A stretch of 9,115 nt of DNA, from the NCBI GenBank assembly GCA_018303645.1, contig JAGVXR010000054.1, forward strand, positions 1-9,115, read 5' to 3'. A model generated the notes under the pieces. That model worked only from the letters and a program-made list of their open reading frames with translations. It searched no databases and had not been told where the DNA came from. Shown here piece after piece: positions 5,605 through 9,115 of this stretch (the stretch's first letter is position 1; the number at the start of each line of letters is the position of its first letter). The position numbers were made by a program, and so were the translations under genes. Origin of the DNA: Candidatus Woesearchaeota archaeon (lineage in GTDB: Archaea; Nanobdellota; Nanobdellia; Woesearchaeales; GW2011-AR4).

Positions 5605-5675
5605 CCCAACCACTTAACAGCCTTTATTTTATCCCTTTATAAATCTTTCTGTTTTTTACTATAGGGGAGTGATAA
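5545..5675 (-). repeat. Promoter-plus-start cassette, copy C (parent copy)
   Basis: This is the full-gene copy of the cassette: TATA TTTATAAA at 5636-5643, an approximately 30-nt spacer, then the first 20 codons of the metalloprotease. It is identical to copy A over 5545-5625 and similar further upstream. Its outer end comes within five bases of the PIN-toxin stop (5680), so the whole promoter occupies the gap between the two genes. Confidence 0.85.
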
Positions 5676-5679
5676 AGAA

Positions 5680-6144
5680 TTATTTAAGCTCGGATATCAA
5701 AGCAGCATAGTCCATCGGCGAGATGTAGTAGCCTGTTTCAATAAGCAGGTTCAGGCAGTTAAGCGCCTCAGCTTTGGTTATGAGCTTCTTTTTGAGTGCA
5801 GTAAAAATAAAAGTAGTTGTTCTCGCAACAGGAATCTCAAGGGCTTTGGCAGCCTTTATAGCAAAAGCGTCATCCAGCAATATGCTGTCTTTTCTTTCTC
5901 TTGCGAGGTTAATCGCTTGGTTTTCCCCCGCTCCAAGCCCAAGGTTGATGTTATTTTTCGGGTCAGCTATTCTAATCCATCCATTCTTTATGGCATTGTT
6001 AATTATTGTGTACCCTTCTTTTCCTTTAACCAGCACTTCAATTTTTACAGCAGAAGGAATAACCACAACAGAATAAACCTTTTTAAGCAGACTAAGCTTA
6101 TTTATCCTGCTCAGGCAAATAAGCGCTGTTGCATTGCTTATCAA
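5680..6144 (-). CDS. PIN-domain (DUF3368-like) VapC-type toxin, first Asp replaced by Asn
   Basis: This gene encodes 154 residues from TTG 6144, which overlaps the antitoxin stop as TTGA. The start ISNATALICLSRINKLSLL aligns with the DUF3368 PIN pattern VSDTSPLIxLxKIxxLxLL, but the catalytic aspartate is N4. Other expected acidic residues are present: E36 (AVKIEV), E74 (GLGAGENQAINLA) and D91/D92 (ILLDDAFAIKAAKAL), followed by the PVARTT block. VapC toxins are Mg2+-dependent RNases that use four acidic residues. Loss of the first would be expected to weaken or abolish activity. The neighbour at 6141-6452 is its antitoxin. Confidence 0.8.
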   Translation of the reverse strand: MISNATALICLSRINKLSLLKKVYSVVVIPSAVKIEVLVKGKEGYTIINNAIKNGWIRIADPKNNINLGLGAGENQAINLARERKDSILLDDAFAIKAAKALEIPVARTTTFIFTALKKKLITKAEALNCLNLLIETGYYISPMDYAALISELK

Positions 6145-6452
6145 TATTTTCCCCCTAAAACTTTAAGGTCTTTTTCAAGGTCTTCTTTAGAATAGCCAGT
6201 CCAGTCAATGTTGTTTTCCTTTGCAAGGTCTATCATCTCCCATAACGAAAGCTTGCATTCTTCGGCAGCCTTGCCCATTGATACCTTATGCTCTCTAAGC
6301 TTTTCCAATGCATTTTGCACTTTCCAAGAGCTTACAGCTTTAGCCAATAATCTCCTTATTGCTTCGGAGCGATCTGCCTGCCAATCCTTCTCAATTGCTG
6401 ATAATTCCCTAAGAAGGGACTTTTCCAGCCTTACCGAAATAGTTATTGCCAT
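6141..6452 (-). CDS. UPF0175/VapB-like antitoxin
   Basis: This gene encodes 103 residues from ATG 6452. An in-frame ATG at 6485 overlaps the TATA box and is disfavoured. The N-terminal half (MAITISVRLEKSLLRELSAI, then DRSEAIRRLLAKAV) is a ribbon-helix-helix DNA-binding fold. The C-terminal part (LREHKVSMGKAAEECKLSLWEMIDLAKENNID) matches the UPF0175-type helix-turn-helix that binds PIN toxins. The TTGA overlap with the toxin supports coupled expression. It probably represses its own promoter. The D/E-rich tail ends in GGKY. Confidence 0.8.
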   Translation of the reverse strand: MAITISVRLEKSLLRELSAIEKDWQADRSEAIRRLLAKAVSSWKVQNALEKLREHKVSMGKAAEECKLSLWEMIDLAKENNIDWTGYSKEDLEKDLKVLGGKY

Positions 6453-6485
6453 TTTTGTATTCAATATAATATAATGTAAACACAT

Positions 6486-6493
6486 TATTTAAA
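6486..6493 (-). promoter_or_regulatory. TATA box of the PIN toxin-antitoxin operon
   Basis: TTTAAATA in a CGAAAGATTTAAATAATG context on the minus strand is centred about 38 nt before ATG 6452. It leaves a leader of roughly 12 nt. It begins 11 bases after the stop of the upstream short secreted ORF. Confidence 0.5.
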
Positions 6494-6504
6494 TCTTTCG
6501 GTTT

Positions 6505-6603
6505 TCAACTTGTAGGCACAGCCGCAGAATAAGCCAGCTCCATGTTTAAAACAAGAAATAATACCATTACTAATAACAAAACCCTCTTTTTATATAACCT
6601 CAA
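6505..6603 (-). CDS. 32-aa orphan signal-peptide ORF, copy 2
   Basis: The frame from TTG 6603 (or ATG 6567) encodes MRLYKKRVLLLVMVLFLVLN and then MELAYSAAVPTS. It shares KKRVLLL, LVLN, E and AYSA with the ORF at 4323-4418, and the DNA around it is clearly similar, including an ACAAAACCCTCTTTTT stretch. The TTG start would overlap the third pilin gene by 14 nt. It is again a complete signal peptide with almost no mature part. It could be a remnant of a secreted-protein gene or a real small peptide. The start is uncertain. Confidence 0.4.
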   Translation of the reverse strand: MRLYKKRVLLLVMVLFLVLNMELAYSAAVPTS

Positions 6604-7048
6604 TTCTCACAGAGCTTGTGCTTACAGATTCTATCTTTACCTTTTTAAGCCCTGAATTCGCAAGCCCTGGAATATTGCACACATTTGCGCTGCAGCTGCC
6701 GTTTGTCGTCAGGTTGGCTGAAGAGAAAAACACGATTTCTGAAACGCCGAAGCTTGTAGTCATGTTAAACACAAGTTCCCTGCCATCTATTATTACTGCG
6801 CTTTGGATGTTGTCTGGAATGTTCATTTCAAGCGTTGTTTTTGAGCCTTTTCCTGAATAAAAAATGGACTCAGCAGCGTCAACTATGCTTCTTCCGAGCT
6901 GCGCAACCTGCGCATCGGTGATTTCCTGGCTGGACTCCTTTGAATAGTTATAAAACAGGTAAGTTGTCGGCACTATTATCGCAAAAGTCAGCGCTACAAC
7001 TAATAGATACTCCATGGATGACTGGGATTTATGATGTGACTCTGCCAT
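6590..7048 (-). CDS. Class III signal peptide pilin-like protein (third of three)
   Basis: This gene encodes 152 residues. The N-terminus AESHHKSQSSMEYLLVVALTFAIIV carries the archaeal class III signal peptide: a polar leader, predicted cleavage before Q9, E13 at +5 of the mature protein, then a hydrophobic helix that packs in the filament core. It differs from the other two pilins in its distal part (a soluble beta-rich domain, two cysteines at 119 and 124 and no four-cysteine pattern). The start overlaps the preceding pilin by 20 nt, implying coupled translation. The product is a likely minor pilin or adhesion filament subunit, processed by an A24 peptidase. Confidence 0.8.
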   Translation of the reverse strand: MAESHHKSQSSMEYLLVVALTFAIIVPTTYLFYNYSKESSQEITDAQVAQLGRSIVDAAESIFYSGKGSKTTLEMNIPDNIQSAVIIDGRELVFNMTTSFGVSEIVFFSSANLTTNGSCSANVCNIPGLANSGLKKVKIESVSTSSVRIEVI

Positions 7049-7505
7049 TTATTTTACCGTTTATTACATGGACGGGCTTGCTGGGCGTGTTAATGGCATA
7101 ATATCCCATTATTATCCTCAATTCAGTTCTTTCGCCGGCAATATATGCCCCCCCGGAGCAGGATGCAAAGGTTATGTCTTTTTCGGTTGAATGCGCCCAG
7201 TCAAAAGGAAATGGGGGGTTAGTTGTTTGGCACGAAATTGGAGAAGTTGCGTCATTTGTTACCTGAAGCGAGGTTACTCTGATGTCTTCACCAAGGTTAT
7301 TAGCCAGCTTTATTTTTACTTCGCTGGGGTTCAGGCTGAAATCAAGGCACTTGAATTGAGAGGGAAAAACGCACTTCTGCGGCAGGTACTTGCTGAAATC
7401 AAAAACCCCGAAATAGTACAAAGAGCCGATTGTTATGGCAATTACAATGAAAGCCCATGCATAAGTGGTAAGAAATTCCAGCGCAGCTTGTGACTTTTTA
7501 CGCAT
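7029..7505 (-). CDS. Class III signal peptide pilin-like protein (second of three)
   Basis: This gene encodes 158 residues from ATG 7505, with an AGAGG ribosome-binding site 6 nt upstream (7512-7516). The leader MRKKS is followed by QAALEFLTTYAWAFIVIAITIG, with cleavage predicted before Q6, E10 at +5 and a hydrophobic helix. The mature domain has cysteines at 45, 53, 92 and 116. The spacing and surrounding words (LPQKC, FKCLDF, SCSGG) parallel the upstream pilin, so the two are tandem paralogues, probably with two disulfides. A TATA-like stretch near 7560-7570 may give it its own promoter. Confidence 0.87.
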   Translation of the reverse strand: MRKKSQAALEFLTTYAWAFIVIAITIGSLYYFGVFDFSKYLPQKCVFPSQFKCLDFSLNPSEVKIKLANNLGEDIRVTSLQVTNDATSPISCQTTNPPFPFDWAHSTEKDITFASCSGGAYIAGERTELRIIMGYYAINTPSKPVHVINGKINGRVTS

Positions 7506-7554
7506 CCAAAACCTCTTTAAGACTTTGATGTATTATCCAAAATGCCTAAAAAGA

Positions 7555-7570
7555 GAATATATAAAATTAT
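7555..7570 (-). promoter_or_regulatory. TATA-like promoter before the second pilin
   Basis: TTTTATATATTCTC on the minus strand lies about 55-60 nt before ATG 7505, leaving a leader of about 30 nt that contains the AGAGG site. It allows expression of the last two pilins independently of the first. Confidence 0.45.
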
Positions 7571-7578
7571 GCTTCTGG

Positions 7579-8058
7579 TCATATGACATTTGAGAAAACT
7601 TCCCCTTTTACGTCCTTTCCATAAGTTGAGCCGCTTGCCACTGAATTATACCTTATTGTAACCAAAACCTTGCCTTTTTCGCCTGCAACCATGCCGCCTC
7701 CGGAGCACGTCCATGTTATGTCTTTGATTTCCCCTGATTTCCATGATGATATTGGAAGCGCAGGCGAGGGAGCGCCGCAGGAGTATGCTGTTGCGCTTTC
7801 GGCGCTTAATGTTATTGCGGTTACATCAATCGGCTCCCCTAGTCCGTTCTTAAGCCTGAGCTTAAATGAAGACGCTCCTATCTGGTAATCAAGGCACTGG
7901 AACTCAGAGCCAAAATTACATCGATTTGGCAGAATCTTGCTCGGGCTTAATATACCGAAATAAGCAAGAGTGCCTATCATAATCAGAATAACGAGAAACG
8001 CCCAGCCGTATGTTGTAAGAAACTCCAAAGCAGCCTGGGATTTTTTAAAATTAATCAT
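7579..8058 (-). CDS. Class III signal peptide pilin-like protein (first of three)
   Basis: This gene encodes 159 residues from ATG 8058, with GAGG at 8064-8067, five bases upstream. The leader MINFKKS is followed by QAALEFLTTYGWAFLVILIMIG, with cleavage predicted before Q8 and E12 at +5. The Q-x-[SA]-x-E form resembles substrates of the EppA-type prepilin peptidase of methanogens. Cysteines at 47, 55, 94 and 118 are shared in position with the next gene (NRCNFG, FQCLDY, TWTCSGG). It is a filament subunit exposed outside the cell, likely a structural pilin. The promoter is the TATA at 8091-8100. Confidence 0.87.
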   Translation of the reverse strand: MINFKKSQAALEFLTTYGWAFLVILIMIGTLAYFGILSPSKILPNRCNFGSEFQCLDYQIGASSFKLRLKNGLGEPIDVTAITLSAESATAYSCGAPSPALPISSWKSGEIKDITWTCSGGGMVAGEKGKVLVTIRYNSVASGSTYGKDVKGEVFSNVI

Positions 8059-8090
8059 TTTTTCCTCTTTTTGATTTTAATCCAGTTTGT

Positions 8091-8100
8091 TATATTTAAA
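8091..8100 (-). promoter_or_regulatory. TATA box of the pilin cluster
   Basis: TTTAAATATA on the minus strand is centred about 37 nt before ATG 8058. It leaves a leader of about 10 nt that contains the GAGG site. Confidence 0.6.
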
Positions 8101-8121
8101 CTTTTCTATATGAAGACATTG

Positions 8122-8664
8122 TCATCTTAGTGAATGATGTCTACTTTTTGAGCATCTCCTAATAATATTCAACAGCTTTCTTCTGCCCAACTTTAAATCA
8201 ATTCCTGCTGCTTCAGCTGGAGTTTTTCCATTAATCTGCATATGCGGATTCACAAAATTGTGGATTATATGTTTCAAATTCAAAAAATATTCTGCCCCTG
8301 CATCGCTGCCAAAATTTCTCATTGTTTTTATTCTGTCTTTTATATCCTGATTGTACCTTTCTATATGATTGTTGTTGTGCTTTAGCCCATTTCTTTTCGC
8401 TTTGATTGGAATGCCAAATCTCAATTTGGCAACTCTATAAAATAATTTATTAAATGCTGTCCTATAATTTTCAAACTTATCACATACAAAGACAACACAC
8501 TTTTTAAGTGTTCTTTTCTCGACGAAAAGATGAGCCAAAACATATTTTGTTTTGCTATCTATGGCGTTTAAATCATAGCAGTCTTTTTTCTTTACCTTAA
8601 CATATTTCTCATCATAATGAATCCTGCCTTTAATTTCTGGCTTTGATTCCAGATGAATTGGATT
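8122..8664 (-). pseudogene. Transposase catalytic part (DDE domain), frame-shifted from its N-terminus
   Basis: The frame is open from 8664 to TGA 8122 but has no ATG where the homology starts. The catalytic core includes RIHYDEKYVKVKKKDCYDLNAID (first D), VCDKFENYRTAFNKLF (second D) and NNNHIERYNQDIKDRIKTMR (E). These fit a DDE transposase of IS6/IS240-like type, though the family is not certain. The C-terminal NFVNPH and GKTPAEAAGI blocks are typical. The interval between the first two aspartates is only 44 residues, so an internal deletion near EKRTLKKCVVF is possible. The frame is +1 relative to the N-terminal part. The product would need a frameshift, slippage or an alternative start to be made. 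Confidence 0.75.
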
Positions 8665-8953
8665 TTAAAAAAATAGAATATTTTTTTGTCCACTGGCTTA
8701 TTGTCCATCTTGTTACTTTAACTTTATCGTGCTGCCAAAGATGGTTTTGAACTTTGCTTAACGACATTCCGTCTTCGTGCTGGTGAACAGCACGAGCAAT
8801 AATCTCTGGCTTATGCCTCATGCGTTCAAAACCGTCCACTTCTACAAATTGTCTTTCACAATTCAAACAAAGGTAACTCTGTTTAGTTTTCACATTTCTT
8901 CTTCTCTTGCCATTCCTAACAACATCTTTTGATTTACAAAATATGCAGAGCAT
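8630..8953 (-). pseudogene. Transposase N-terminal part (zinc finger and HTH)
   Basis: ATG 8953 (upstream TTG 8965 possible) encodes 107 residues. Two CxxC pairs (CIFC near 3-6 and CLNC in the YLCLNCERQF block) make a zinc ribbon as in many IS transposases. A helix-turn-helix-like region follows (EDGMSLSKVQNHL, then TRWTISQWTKKY). The frame ends at TAA 8630, where the catalytic half is already running in another frame. GGTGAT just before the ATG may be a ribosome-binding site, and a TATA (TTTATATATAA) lies at about 8982-8992. Alone it could act as a DNA-binding repressor of transposition, as InsA does in IS1 (analogy only). Confidence 0.7.
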
Positions 8954-9017
8954 ATATATCACCAAAAGACATAGGTTAGAGGTTATATATAAATCATTCG
9001 TTAACTAGACATTATCC

Positions 9018-9115
9018 TGATGAAAATGCAACAATATGGTCTGCATTTACCCAATTCCAGACTTACAAAGAATTGATTCCATCAATTTTCAGGTTTAACG
9101 AAATATTGGTAATCA
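9018..9115 (+). CDS. Fragment of an unidentified coding frame (partial at window end)
   Basis: The frame read from TTA 9001 is open back to 8980 and on to the window end. After the IS boundary it reads DENATIWSAFTQFQTYKELI and on, a natural-looking composition. No start codon is visible, so the 5' part may have been lost or displaced by the insertion sequence. I do not recognise the family. At about 32 codons, chance is not excluded. Confidence 0.3.

Larger units (their letters stand above)
8114..9028 (-). mobile_element. Insertion sequence with split DDE transposase; ends approximate
   Basis: The element carries a two-part transposase read on the minus strand. Reading outward from the coding region, TAGACATCATTC at the left (8143 down to 8132) and TAGACATTATCC at the right (9006-9017) match in 10 of 12 positions. 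They are followed further out by GATGACAATG and GATGAAAATG. These are candidate terminal inverted repeats. No target-site duplication could be recognised, so the boundaries are uncertain. A direct copy of AGACATTRTC also occurs at 8114 and 9007. Confidence 0.55.

Noticed and set aside
5405..5617. Plus-strand 70-aa frame
   Set aside because: It is a shadow of the lipoprotein N-terminus on the opposite strand.
2657..5675. Three similar repeats as a CRISPR array
   Set aside because: The copies are about 60-130 bases, unevenly spaced by roughly 1-2 kb with genes between, so this is not a CRISPR.
6590..7048. H-K-S in the third pilin leader as a His-Xaa-Ser substrate for the Hxs-like system
   Set aside because: There is a single occurrence in a leader that is cut off, with no repeat of the motif. 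It is likely chance.

Overview
The window looks like a fragment of an archaeal genome, most likely a small-genome DPANN-type lineage such as Woesearchaeota (inference). Three pilin-like genes carry archaeal class III signal peptides. The prepilin peptidase has an archaeal-type C-terminal half. Several promoters are AT-rich TATA boxes of the AAAGRTTTATAWA kind placed about 24-38 nt before start codons, and some of these transcripts should be leaderless. No tRNA, rRNA or CRISPR array is visible.

Layout. (1) Positions 1-1390, minus strand: a compact operon of two HxsD-like genes followed by an HxsB-like gene that runs off the left edge. In the part seen, the HxsB-like protein has no cysteine at all and lacks both the radical-SAM cluster loop and the SAM-binding motif, so it looks like a pseudoenzyme paralogue of the His-Xaa-Ser maturase. 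A perfect hairpin lies just upstream of the operon promoter. (2) 1391-2643: an inverted-repeat-rich spacer, then a type III/IV prepilin peptidase (A24 family), minus strand. (3) 2645-5675: a mosaic region. A promoter-plus-start cassette occurs three times on the minus strand: in front of a 23-codon remnant, in front of a 57-aa MopE-motif mini-protein, and in front of a full lipoprotein with an HEVHH zinc metalloprotease motif. Between these copies sit two plus-strand toxin-antitoxin modules: a BrnT-like protein with a zinc-finger partner, and a ribbon-helix-helix antitoxin with MazF. (4) 5680-6452: a third, minus-strand module, a UPF0175-like antitoxin and a PIN (DUF3368-like) toxin whose first catalytic aspartate is asparagine. 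(5) 6505-8058: three class III signal-peptide pilins, followed by a short secreted-peptide ORF. That ORF is a paralogue of another short one located after the metalloprotease gene. (6) 8114-9028: an insertion sequence whose transposase is split between two frames, then a fragment of an unidentified plus-strand coding frame to the window end.

How the parts relate. The A24 peptidase is the obvious candidate to process the three pilins, which carry the Q-x-[SA]-x-E signature. The three toxin-antitoxin pairs, the repeated promoter cassette, the duplicated signal-peptide ORF and the insertion sequence mark 2.6-9.1 kb as a rearranging accessory region. The most unusual item is the Hxs-like operon at the left edge. 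Family assignments rest on remembered consensus motifs, not on a search.
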